Origin: Atrichornis clamosus
Lineage: Eukaryota; Chordata; Aves; Passeriformes; Menuridae
DNA length: 64,000 bases
Reading direction: 5' to 3'
Assembly (NCBI GenBank): GCA_013400975.1
Contig: WBMZ01012043.1
Location: 54,803 to 118,802, forward strand
Position 1 is the first letter of the stretch; every line of letters starts with the position of its first letter. Below are positions 30,102 through 41,900 of this stretch, piece after piece. Below the pieces are notes generated by a model, which made no database searches, was not told the origin of the DNA, and saw only the letters and a program-made list of their open reading frames with translations. The position numbers and the translations under genes are program-made.

Positions 30102-31530
30102 GTCCGACAGCCTGGAGAGCAGAGCGGGTGGGAGGCACTCGGGGGCCACCCTGCCAGGGAGGGTTTTCCTCCCGCGGGGTTGGCACCCCAGGACAGGCTG
30201 GATGTGTTCACAGACCTGCTGGCGGCGGTGGCTGCAGTGTTTGAAGCCACTGTTGCTATGCTGGACGCTGGGCTGGGCAGGGAGGGCGGCCGCGCCCCTA
30301 ACACCGGACATTCCCACTGTTTACCACGGGCACTGGAATGCGGAAAAAAAAGTGTTGCTGAGCCACCTGAGCTATCCACAGAAAACAAGATGAGGGAGGC
30401 CCTGGTGTTCCGTGCCCCACAGTGCTCCCGCTCTGTGGTCACAATGTGCTCCCTGCCGGCCCTGCCTGGCCCAAGGGTGTCCCCGGGGTGCCCCTTTCCC
30501 TTCCAGCAGCTCCCACCTGTGCTTTAAGCTGAGGAGGAACCTTCACACAGAGGTGAAACAGCTCCTTTGGCCCCCTCTTGCCATAGGTGTCCAGGCCCTG
30601 CCCTTGTTCCCAAAACAAGCTCCCCACCTTCCATCCTTGCACCCACAGGCTCTTCCCTGGTTGCTGCGGTCACCCCTCACCTCACTGCCAGCGATACTTG
30701 CCACGGACTTGTGATTTGCGCAGGAAAAAGCTGCCATTTGATGGATGGGGATTTGCTCCATAAGGCTCACCCAGAGGCCGCCACTGACACTTTGAAGTTT
30801 CACCGATGTTTAAACCCGCACAGCCCACGGGAGGGTCGGGGCACAAGGAGCTCCTGGCACACACAGGCCGGGCCGTGCTGTCCCACGGCAGGCACACCGC
30901 TCACTCCAGTGTTCAGCAATCCAGTTGCCCCGTTTCAAGCGGCTGTCAGCACAGATTTGAGCTGTAGGGGTTTTTAAACTTACCCCTTTTCTTGCCAACG
31001 GTGCACACAGATCTGTAAAATTTGATTTAAAGAGATGTAGGAAGTTAAACTTCTAAAAAATGGATAGAAACCAGATGGTTTGTGCCATGTCCTACAGGAG
31101 CTCCAGCACTTCCCCAAGCATTCCCACGCAGCCCCAGCCACTGGAGCCTGGTTTCCAGAGGGTAGGGATGAAGGAATGCCCCATTGCCCTTCTCACCTGG
31201 GGTCCACCACAGAGGCGGGGGAGCAAAAGGCACAGGTAGGAGTTAGGCCTGATAATGCTGAGCATGCGCCCTTCAGTCCAGATGCAGCGATTCAGGGCTG
31301 AACGTTACCATTTTCTTACACCTCTGTTCTCTATGCCGGGCCAGGAGTGGATTAGAAACATGCAGACACAACCTCAGGACAAATCCCCTCAGGTCAGCAA
31401 GACCAGGTTTCTTGTGACTCCATCCAACCCACTTGCAAACAGTGCACAACCCCCGAGCACTTTCCAGTCCAAAACCTTTGTGCACAACTTACACCAGACA
31501 CTAAAACAGCTTAGGCCACACCTGAGTTGT
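30102..31530 (-). other. CCDC17 upstream region / GPBP1L1-CCDC17 spacer
   Basis: GC-rich near CCDC17 and more balanced toward 31.5 kb. It should hold the CCDC17 5' UTR and promoter. I could not identify a convincing TATA box or RFX X-box. Confidence 0.5.
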
Positions 31531-32004
31531 TTGTAAAATTCTTTTTAATCTAATAGAAATGTTTTCATGAATTTTTAAAAAAGATTTCAATGAAAACAGC
31601 TTTGGATTCAGACATTCCCTTGCCACGTTGTGAACATAAACAGCAGCATTGCACTAGGAACAAGTGACACCGACCGGTCGAGCTTCACCATTTTGTATGA
31701 AGCGGAAAAAAAAGCAAACTGCTTTAGTAGAAGATAATTTTGAACTATTTTCCTTAAAAAAAAAAAAAACAAACACCCAAACATGGGCTGTCATCTCAGC
31801 ATTGTTCTCCCTCTCCCTTTTTAAAGGAAGAGTTCAGATCCTGCAGTCTGAGCACTACAACAATGTTTGCCAAGTGGAAAAATAGAGCGGGAGAAGAAAC
31901 TGTTTATCCCCAGTGCTACTGAACCCCCAAAGATGCAGGTCCCTTAGAGGAAAGCTCTTCTTACATAAGAAAGACAATTAGAATTGGCAAACTGATGCAA
32001 AATA

Positions 32005-32010
32005 TTTATT
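32005..32010 (-). terminator. GPBP1L1: Distal GPBP1L1 poly(A) signal AATAAA
   Basis: Minus-strand AATAAA about 750 nt past the stop, a plausible main or alternative site. Confidence 0.4.
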
Positions 32011-32715
32011 CCAAGTTAGTTATTTTTGATGCAGTAGTTTTTCCCCCTCATACAGACTCAATGTGATAGTCACTTTTTAAAATCTGTAAATAATGTTATC
32101 AAAATAATCTTAATCTTTGAAATCTCACAAAAATTTATATTTTACAATCCACCCTGAATATCAAGGCTGCAAGAAGAAGAACACAAACAATTCCTATATC
32201 CAAATATTTTACAGCTGTACCCAAAAAAAAAAGAAAACCACAAACGCCTGGTTAAGTGATGAAGCTCCCCGAGCCGCCAAAAAAAATAAAATAAAATAAA
32301 ATATTCATGTTATTAGCATTAATTTAACATAATTAGAACTTCAAAAGCCATTTTGTCATCGACAATGATTGTTTTAGCACACCGTTGCCGCGCACCGGGC
32401 CGTGCAGCGGCACTGTTAGAAGCTTGTTGTTGCAGAGATCAGTCAGCCACTTGTGTCCTGCTCACACGACTGAACTTGTGCACTGCCCCACAAGGGATTT
32501 TTGTCAAAATTTGCTAGCTGCACAAACTTCTAGTAAGCATTAGGGCAAAACCAAAAGAAAAAGCTAAAGAAGCCAATTTCTCTCTTCTTTGGGATACAAT
32601 TATTTCCCTTGTGCATGAAGTATCAACAACAAAAGAAAAAACTGAACAGACTGGAGACAGAATAAACTCTGTTTAGTTTATACAACCCCAAACACGTGTT
32701 GAACTATGAACTGAG

Positions 32716-32750
32716 TTTATTGGGTTGGTTTTATTTATTTTAATTTTATT
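32716..32750 (-). terminator. GPBP1L1: Cluster of four AATAAA hexamers just after the GPBP1L1 stop
   Basis: Minus-strand AATAAA at 32750-32745, 32739-32734, 32735-32730 and 32721-32716, all within 11-46 nt of the stop codon. Could support an extremely short 3' UTR, or be neutral AT-rich sequence. Confidence 0.35.
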
Positions 32751-32760
32751 GTGCCCAGTT

Positions 32761-32907
32761 TCAGGCATCGTCATCTGACGTTTCGCTGCTACTTGTTTCT
32801 GTGTCTGAGTCCTCAATCTTTGTCTTAAAAGTGCTTCTCCAGTGGAACAACAGGCTGGAGCCGCGGCCCTGCAGAAATCCGTTCTTCCCAAATCCATTTC
32901 TTCTTCG
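32761..32907 (-). CDS. GPBP1L1: GPBP1L1 exon 10, residues 424-471 and stop
   Basis: Encodes RRRNGFGKNGFLQGRGSSLL then HWRSTFKTKIEDSDTE and SSSETSDDDA, TGA at 32763-32761. Confidence 0.94.
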   Translation of the reverse strand, partial: RRRNGFGKNGFLQGRGSSLLFHWRSTFKTKIEDSDTETSSSETSDDDA

Positions 32908-35900
32908 CTGTAGGAATGAAAGCAGGTTTTAAAACAAGCACAAGTGTGGAGAGTAATGTCAATAACCTTCTGTGGACACGAATTATGTATTTAACTGTAC
33001 ACACACTCGGCAGAGATAATGCAGAGTCATCAATTCCACTACAGTCTCACCTCAATTCTTTGTCTTTTTGAACATCCTTGAGAATGACCCCATGAGAAAA
33101 GAGAGAGAGAAGAGCAGTCGCAAGTGGTAAGAGCTGTAAACATACCTGCTCTGATTTAATCTGGAACTCTTTGAGCTCATCCTCCGTGAGGGGAAGGTAG
33201 TTTTCATCATTTTCAGGATATTCTTGCCATCCCATTTCTTTCAATAACCTGATTGTGGAGAAAATAAAAGGGGCATGGGAACTAAAGCAAGGGAACAATG
33301 GTAAAGGAGAGAACACTTTGTCCATGAAGAAAAAGGTTTTTACTAAATCACTCCAAATTCACCAGGGAACCTTCTCTATTAGAGACCACTTCAACAATCC
33401 TTCGTGTTTACCCAACTTTTTCAATGTCTTTTACAAATATTTAACCATCAGCAGTCCTGTATAATGGGTACATAACCAGCCTGGTGTCAGGCAGGGATTT
33501 GAAATTCTAACTCAAGGACACTGAAGGAGGACATGAGGCAACCAAACCAGTATCACAGCTCAGAATCTCCTAAACCTTACTATCTGCTTGCACCAGATGC
33601 TCACATTGCTTACTCACTGATATGAGATACAGCCTGAGATACCAGACAAATATTTTCTTAACTCTCCTCCACCTTTACAGCATGTAAAGCAGCACAGCAG
33701 TATTCTATATGCAAACAAAGTGTGGTGTGTGTGTGTCTTCAAACCATCACACTTAGGACACCTGCTTGTAAATTAACAAGAATCACACCAGGTTCATGCT
33801 CACTCCCAGCGTGGGCAGGTAAATATCTAGGTAGCATTAGCACAGGGATGTGGCACTAAAGAAGCACTGGAATTTAATTACAGACCTTGGTGAAGCCTTG
33901 GCTCACCTGTCACTGGTGTCTTGTTTTACTTATGGTAAGACCCCACCCAGGCCACGTCTAGTCACAAAGCCCACACCTGCTCCATACACACCAAGCTACT
34001 GCTGCTTCCCAAAAATAGTTTTCTTTGAAATGGTTTCCTTCTCCTCACACAACCCAAGGACTCGCCCTCATTTACTCCAGACACTTTATTTTGCCATTTA
34101 CTCACCTGTGTTCTGCTTCCAATGAATGGGAGAGGTTTTCCCCCTCCTCTGGCAAAGGGAGAGAAAGGCCATTCTGATGGCAATTCTCTTCCCAGTTTTC
34201 CTTTGGTTCTGGTGTGCTGTTGCTCTCCATCTAAAGAAAAACAAAAACATTAAAGTGTGCTTAAAAGACCGTGCCAAGAGCACAGTTCCGAGTTCAAACA
34301 TCTGCCTTTGAAAGTCCAGCCAAGCCTTTCACCTTGAGCCAGTGTTTTTTGCAGAAGCTGCAGCAACTTGTACCTGGCTGTGACAGGACAAAGGACATTT
34401 GGTGAACTGTGCTGCTGCACCGAGGGAGTGAGAGCTGGCATTGCAAAGCCACCACCAGTGGCTCAGAGTGACAGCAAGAAAACTGTAAAAACTAAATGCT
34501 CCTAAGGACAGACTTTACATACACAGTAAGGCACAGATTTATGCATTCAGGGGTCTGGTCTCAGCCTCTGAGGCTGAAGCCACATTCTTGCACTTTTCAA
34601 AAGCACGGAATTCTACTTTTCTGTGAATGCAGTTTGACAGGGAAGTTGGAAAGCAAATTAAGATGTTAAAATATGATATTGTTCCACTCCGGAGAGAATC
34701 CTTGCAAAAATCTAGATTACCTTCAACATCTGTGATCTTCCCTTCCACCTCATTAATTACTTATCCATTTGCATTTCACAGTGTTACAGATCTCCCTCCA
34801 TCACTGCTGTGCACTATTTCCACTGGAGTGTACCAGACCAGTGGGAGTCATTCCTTTCCTCCACCAAAGCCTGAATCACATACACTGCTCAGGGCTTTTT
34901 CAGTCCCCAACTCCTTAAATAATAATGATCATACACACAGCAAGGTCAGTGATCTTACATCATCCAGCTTGTCGCATTCCCTGTTTTCTGTTATCTCCCC
35001 ATTTCTATCATCTTTCAGTGCCTTCAGGAACTCGCTCTTTTTATCAGTGGTCCGGCGCATCAGCTTCGTCAGGCGCGAGGAGCAGATCTCGATGGGAGGG
35101 GTGGTGCTGGAAGGACTCTGCACGGGAGGGAGAACACAGAATTCAAACTGCGTTGCTGCGAACCTGGGGCCTCTTCAGCGTCTGTGCTTGCACCTTTCAA
35201 ACACTCATCAGTTCTTTGGGTGGTTCCTAACCCCTCAAAAACACAACCTAATGTCAAATTCCCATCAAAATACTGATGGGTGTTGCACATTTGCTTCTCC
35301 CATCTCTCAACCCATTTTTTTCTTCCCCTAGAGGTCAATTCACATGGCCATGAATAAGTTTATTTTGTTCCTTTGTAATGTAACTCTTAAGCAAGCTGGA
35401 ACCTACAACAGAATATTAGGGCAGAGAACTTCATGCAGGATTCTTGCCCTACAAAAATTAACAAATTAAGGAGATTAGACTCAGTTCAAATTTGCATCTT
35501 AAGTCATCCTGACAGACTCTACCCTGAAATTAAGGTATGGGGAAGTAATCTCCTTTCAGGGAGTGGTCACATCCTTAACTAACCACAACCGGGTGCGGAA
35601 CAGGCAGCCACAGCCTTGGAATCCTCCCCTGGAGAGCCCGCTGCCAACTGCCTGCTCTGTACACTCAGCACAGAGGGTTCAGTGTGGAGTTAGACACAGA
35701 CAACCCTGGAACCTGTGGGAAATCTGCTCAGCTCAATGCCTGAACCCAAGGAAACCTGCCGTGCTCTTCCACAAGAGTTAAGCTTTCTTAATAATCTGGA
35801 ATCTGTGAACCAGGCACACGGCACAGTGGCTGCCCACTTTTTGTACCCCAGCCATGATCCTGCAGTAAGAGCACTGATAACCAAGGTGAGCTTTCAATTT

Positions 35901-38900
35901 AATCTGTTCCATGATTTTGATGGGACATACCACAGGAATATAAGAACATGTTATGTGTAAGTTCCCATTATCTTAACCTTCTGCTCATATATAAAGTTCA
36001 TGCCTGGCTACTCTAAAACAATGAAGAATTTAATCATTATTATGGATAGCTGACACTAGAACCTTGCACACAAAACTACTATCTTTCTTCATGTACATGC
36101 TTTGATTTTTTTTTTAATCAATATTAAACCAGTAAAATTTCCTGAAGTCTGTAGTGTTTCTCTCCCCTCACATTTTTTTAAGCTGGGAGGGGAAGGTTGC
36201 AAATTCAGGCTCTTCAAAATGAATCTCCTGTGCCAAGAATTTTTATCAAACTGACAGTGCTCTGAGCAAAGATCAAGGGAAGTAGAACAAAAACAAGGCA
36301 GCGACTGCTGCTTATATTTCTAATACCTGTTGCATGTGAAACACTGGTGTGATATAATGCCTGCAAGGAAGTAAGTGCAGGCTGGAAATAATTTCTCAGG
36401 CAGACTTTTTGGATTTTGCCTAATTCAACACAGTAAGAAACAAAGCAGTTGTAACAGACCTAACAAGTAACTGCAACTATCAGGATCAAAAGCCAGCACA
36501 GTACTGAAAATAAGCTCTCAACGTAACAACTGGTTTGACTGCAGTGACAGAAGGTAGTAATGAACAAAGGACACTAAAATCAGATGTCTTCTGGTAGTCT
36601 GAAATATACTACTTGAACTCTTTGCTAGTGGCTGTTTTAATCTTTAATAAACTATTGAGATACTAAAACTTAATTTCTGCACATTAGGGGAAGACAGTTT
36701 TAGCTGTATAAAGTTTAGAAACAATAGATTTCTGAAAAGGAATTAATTTCACCTCAAATCTGGTTTTATGCATAACTTTCTGTAGAACGGCTGTTTTACA
36801 GAACATTCTCTTTTAGCACTAAATAGTACATTGGCATCTTTTCTAAAGTAAGCTTAGCCCTTTGACTGAAACATCCAGGCATCTCAGTCTTTTGGTATTG
36901 CTTTTTGGGGGAGGTTGCTTTTTTTTTTTCCCAATGAGAGCACTATGCATCATCTCAGATTAGTTCTGATGTCTGTCTATGTAACAGGGATGACTACTCT
37001 TACAGAAAAGTAATCCTGAATTCATTTTAAGAATTCAGACTGTATTGTAGCTTAGTTGTCTTAGACTGGCTTGTGGGACACAGGGCCAGTGCTAGTTGGC
37101 AGCCTTTTAGTTTTCAACACACTGTGGTCTCTTATGAATAAAGGTGCTATTTTCACTACTTCTGCAGGAGGGGCATAATCCCCCTTTCAGAAACAAAAAG
37201 ACAGAGATTACCTGTAGCAGTCCTGGAGAGCCAGGATTACAGTACTATCTGCTGGACACAGACCTGAGTTTTCATATTTTAAGTCTCCAAAAGATTCAAA
37301 GAAAAACCTATTACAAGTGTCCAGTTTAGCTGGAAGGAATTTTTAAGTCCTTTATATTTAGCTCTCAGGTTTATACCCCGTATCTTTGCTGACTGACATT
37401 TCACCCAAGACCTTCTTGGGGGTGGGTGAAGGAGACACTTCTGTTACTCCTGTAGGATACAAAGTGAATTCCCCTCTCCCATCTGCTGAGGTGAAAGCCT
37501 GTTCAAATTTACATATTCATGCTGTCCACACTGTGCTGTGCATTACACAAAAAGGAAGGCTGTCAGCAGCACAAAGAACTTGGTCTAAAGAGAGACAAAA
37601 GCAAGGTAAAGGAAGGGAACACAGTGTAAGATCTATTTGTCAAAGTGACAGCTGCCTGCTTGTTAACTATTGCCTTTAATGACTGCTTGTACACTCAGCT
37701 GTGGCTAAGGCAGAAAAGTGAAGGCTGCTGCAAAGTAAAGCCTGCAAAGCAGAGAATCATAAAGATGACAAGGTCTTATTTTAGAAGTAGTATCTATAAA
37801 GGAAGAAGATAAATGCACAGCTGGAAAAAAACCCCCACTTCTACACTTAAAACATTAATACACTAATTTCAGATATTGTGAATCATCATTTATCACAGTC
37901 TGTTTTATTGTTGTTCTTTTATTCTCTTGTGTTATGTCACAGTCACTGCTGAAATATTAATAGATTTATATTTCAAAGTTCTCTCTATACTTCAGACCAA
38001 AACCAGGAAGGGGCAAGTCAGTTTCCATCTCAGCAATTACCTCCTTCCAACACCAAAATTAAAAACAGACACTGCAGCTGAAAAGTCACAAGTACACATG
38101 TTAAATTCCTTCAACCCGCTCAGCACTCATTGCTTGTGCTGTTCTAGAGAAAGGCAATTAGGCAGATCACCTTCCTTCCCCTTCCTTTCCTATACTGAAG
38201 AACATCATGGGAATCAGTTTACCCATCTATTCACATCAGTTCTTGGTACCTGCACTCCAGTAACTCCAAGGTGATGCCCTGTCTAGTTACACAACACCAT
38301 TTAAAGCATTAGTACTTTTTCCAATTGGAGTGAAATTTTAATACAGTTGGACAAACACCAATGCTTTATAGCCAGATAAACCCCATTTTTATTTCTTTCA
38401 GTGTATCAGCGATGTGGCAGAATGTGCTAAGAATGTACAAGTGAGTCATCCCTCAAGGGTGCAAAGGGAGGTATCACATGCAGAGAGGGCCTTACCATGT
38501 TTATGCTATAGTAGGTGGCAGTGATAAAAGTTCCCACCCTCTCCCCAGGCCCAATCCTTACCTCTTTGGGAGAGGTGAGGACTGAGCCACTTGCCAGTAC
38601 CGCTGGTTTGGTTACAGACACTGGACTGGTAAAGGCAGAGTCACGGGTGGAGGACAGCGAGCCTGGTTTATGTTCACTTCTGTTGGCTTTCCATGGGCTT
38701 GGCTGTATTGAACACAAAATACAGGGCAGTAAATGGTAAGGTACAAGAAGGGGTGCTTGCAAGTACTGAAATAAATAAACAATGTTATGTTGGCTGTTGT
38801 AGGGATTTTTTTCTTGCCTCTCCAAGAATAGTCACAACAGGTTTATTTCAACACCCCTCATTTTCTCCTGGCATCTTCTGTTTCCCCCAGATCACACACA

Positions 38901-41900
38901 ATTCTGCTTCATGGGCACCGCCCTCCAGTTAAACACCATTAAGAACTCAAAGAGAAAATCCAGCACTGCCCTTCAATAATTAGAATCACCACTGAGTAAT
39001 GCAATTCATCTTGTAGCTACCCACAGATGTGAAACAAAAAAAATTCTCAATTAAATTCACATTTCTTAGGGGAACACTGTATGCTGCAAAGAAAGGCTTC
39101 CAATTGATTACTTGACAGAAAGTTCCCCTGTGCAAGGAAGAAGAAAATAAAGGAATATTTTTGTTCAGGGTGAGAATACAAATTATTTATTTCATAGGGC
39201 TCTGAAAGTGTTCATCATTGCACTGATTTAGCAACAATAACCAGAAAAAGGAAAAAGAAGCAAAAGCAGCCAGTTTATTACAGTGCAGGATCACTTGTTG
39301 TTTTGCTTGGGATACTCTCTGCAGTCTCCCTTTGAATGCACTGGCCATCTGGCTGAAGAGCAAAAACTTCAAGATAAGTTTCTGTTATTTGGAATGTTGT
39401 TCTTGAAGCTCTCTTATCAGTCAAGGACAAGCACTGTGAAGTGAGAGTCTTTACAAAAACAATCCTAACAAGAAACTTGTACTAAGTAGCACAAGTAATA
39501 CACCTGTTAGAACATTAAAACACACAAGTTCCTTTGACCCATTGGACTTCTGAAGCCAGCTTCAAGAACCTAGTAAAATAATTCATGCACAAATGGGATT
39601 CAGTTAAATCTGAGTTGCAGCACATCTTGCAATCTGCCAGCAATGAGAACAGAGGCTGCTATTTCAGTATGTTCTCACTCTCCATTGGGTTCTCTGATTA
39701 ATTTTTAAATAAATACATCGCTAGGGGAGGCCATCAGCTTTACTCTTCCACTCCAACTTAAAAACAAGAGCATCCTCCCTTATCAAATGGATTCTATAGC
39801 ATTCACAGCACGTATTAAAAACATCCCCTTCAAACCCCCAAAATATCCTGATCTGCACAATATTGCCTGTACTAAAATTAGGGTGCAGGATGACTATGAC
39901 AAAAAGTTTCTCTCTGCAGCTCCAGGGCTGCACTGTTTGATTCCCAGCTCTCAGCTGCCCAGTGCTATTCTCCAGGCTTCCACAAAGAGGCAGCTCGGAC
40001 AGATCCAAAGACAGACCCCTATTGCTTTTGTGGGGAGGGTGAGTATGACCTTCATGGATTGCTTGACCGTGAGCTATTAGCCATCTCAATTAGCCAAGAA
40101 AGAACACACTTGTTTCACTGCCACCAGTTCTCTTCCTTTCTAAACTACCCAGTACAACTTAACAAAACCATTTTTCATTCAGTTTTCCTGTGACAGATTT
40201 CCAATACTGCTGACTTTGTGGAAAGGAATATTTTCACTCCTCTACTACTCTATACACTGCAATTCCTGTACAACTTTCTAGAAGTCTTCAGAAAAACGCA
40301 TCCTACCATAGCTGCTATACGGCTGTGCCTTTAAAAAGGCATAAATGCACACAGTTTTTCTGGCTAAGGATATGCTGATATCCCACCTTTTGGTTCTGCT
40401 AATGGTCACCATTCATTAACAAAAGCACTGTTGGTGACACCAGCAGACAATTCTTCCCACTGCAATCCCCACCACAGAGGAACATCACACTACCCCAGCA
40501 ATCACAGCACCAGGTCAGTGTATAAACATTTAAAAATTAGTAGGTAAATCACTGCTTAATGTGACTGGTCTCTTGGGACACATACAAAAAATGAATACCT
40601 TTTCCACTAAGCGAGGAACATTTCCTATGTTATCAATACTGTAATATTTCAGGTATAAATCCAGGTGTAATCTAGGCCTACTGATTGGTGAAGTGAAAAC
40701 TTAATTATAAGGTAGGCAGGTACCACTACATATTGCCATAATCTCTGATTTAAATATAAACAATCTGGAATGCAAATGAGCTGTGTAACATGTAAAGCAA
40801 ACTAACAAAAAAAGCCCTACCACTATTTTTGATGGATGCTGAACCTTCAGATCATAGTCAGTTTTATTCCAACTGTGAGCACTGAATAATGTATTCCTTT
40901 TATCTGAAGAATCAAAACCTACATAGTCTAATTTCAGAACACAGTTATGAAAAGCCTCAAGAGCAGCTTTCCTTGACTGAATTAATGAAAAACCTCTGTC
41001 CATGGGCTTTAGAAGCAGCTACAACAAATGCAACAGTAATTGTACAGCAAGTTGCTCCTTGCTGTGCAGTCACTGTTGCATTTGTTGTAGCTGCTTCTAT
41101 AGCAGCTACATTAGCTAAGCAGTTTTTTATGCCCAAATTCTACATTGTCAAGCAACAGTTATATTATGACCAGCAGTAACAACAGATATTTCCATGACTT
41201 TCACAAGAGCATTTTCATCTCTCAGTCTTTACATTGGTACAGCACTAACTTTCAGACCTTGGAAACTACCTTTGCACACAAGAGCCAGTAACACAGAAAA
41301 GCTCTATGCATTCCGGTTCACTAAAGTTCTGTTTACTTTGAAGCCAGAGACAATCTAATAGTCTGGTCAGAATTGCACCACTGGCTTTTTGTTTCAAGGA
41401 CCCCTCAAAACATCCAGACTAAACCCAGGTCAGACTACATATACACATGTACCAATCAAGCTGTAAAAGCAAAAAATAAAAGCCACAGGAGGCTCTCTAC
41501 CCATCAGATGCTGCATTTTGTTTACTTATGCTAAACAAGAACATAAATGGACTGAAAACTGTGTGTGGTATGAAAAACTCCTTATTAATAACCTTTTAAT
41601 GAGTCAATTTATCCCATCTCACCAAAAAGCAGATCAGATGTCAAATTAAGCATTTAGGGAAGATTATTTGGTAATCATTTTAACCATTACAATTTATTCT
41701 GTAGCTGGCAGAATTTAACTGGAATTAAGAGAAATTTAGAAAAGGGAAAGAAGCTCTAAACTTGCTTTCTTACATTCAAAAGCTGTGAGTCTGTCTTATT
41801 TTGCTTTTATCTTTGAAGTGTTTAAGAATAATCTACTCTAATCATAGGGAAGATTTTGTTGGAATGTTGTAGCCAGCATTAGTAATTGAAATATTTTAGA

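Larger units (their letters stand above)
31531..32760 (-). other. GPBP1L1: GPBP1L1 3' UTR
   Basis: AT-rich 1.2 kb after the stop codon. Holds clustered proximal AATAAA hexamers, one at 32010-32005, and an ATTAAA at 31551-31546. An (AAAAT)n run sits at 32280-32302. The true 3' end is not fixed. Confidence 0.55.

Noticed and set aside
34627..35331. 234-codon open frame on the + strand
   Set aside because: Overlaps GPBP1L1 exon 7 in antisense and runs into intron. No start context, domain or similarity.
40889..41179. 96-codon frame with Ala/Thr/Val-rich repeats
   Set aside because: Its odd composition comes from reading through both arms of the hairpin at 41010-41099.
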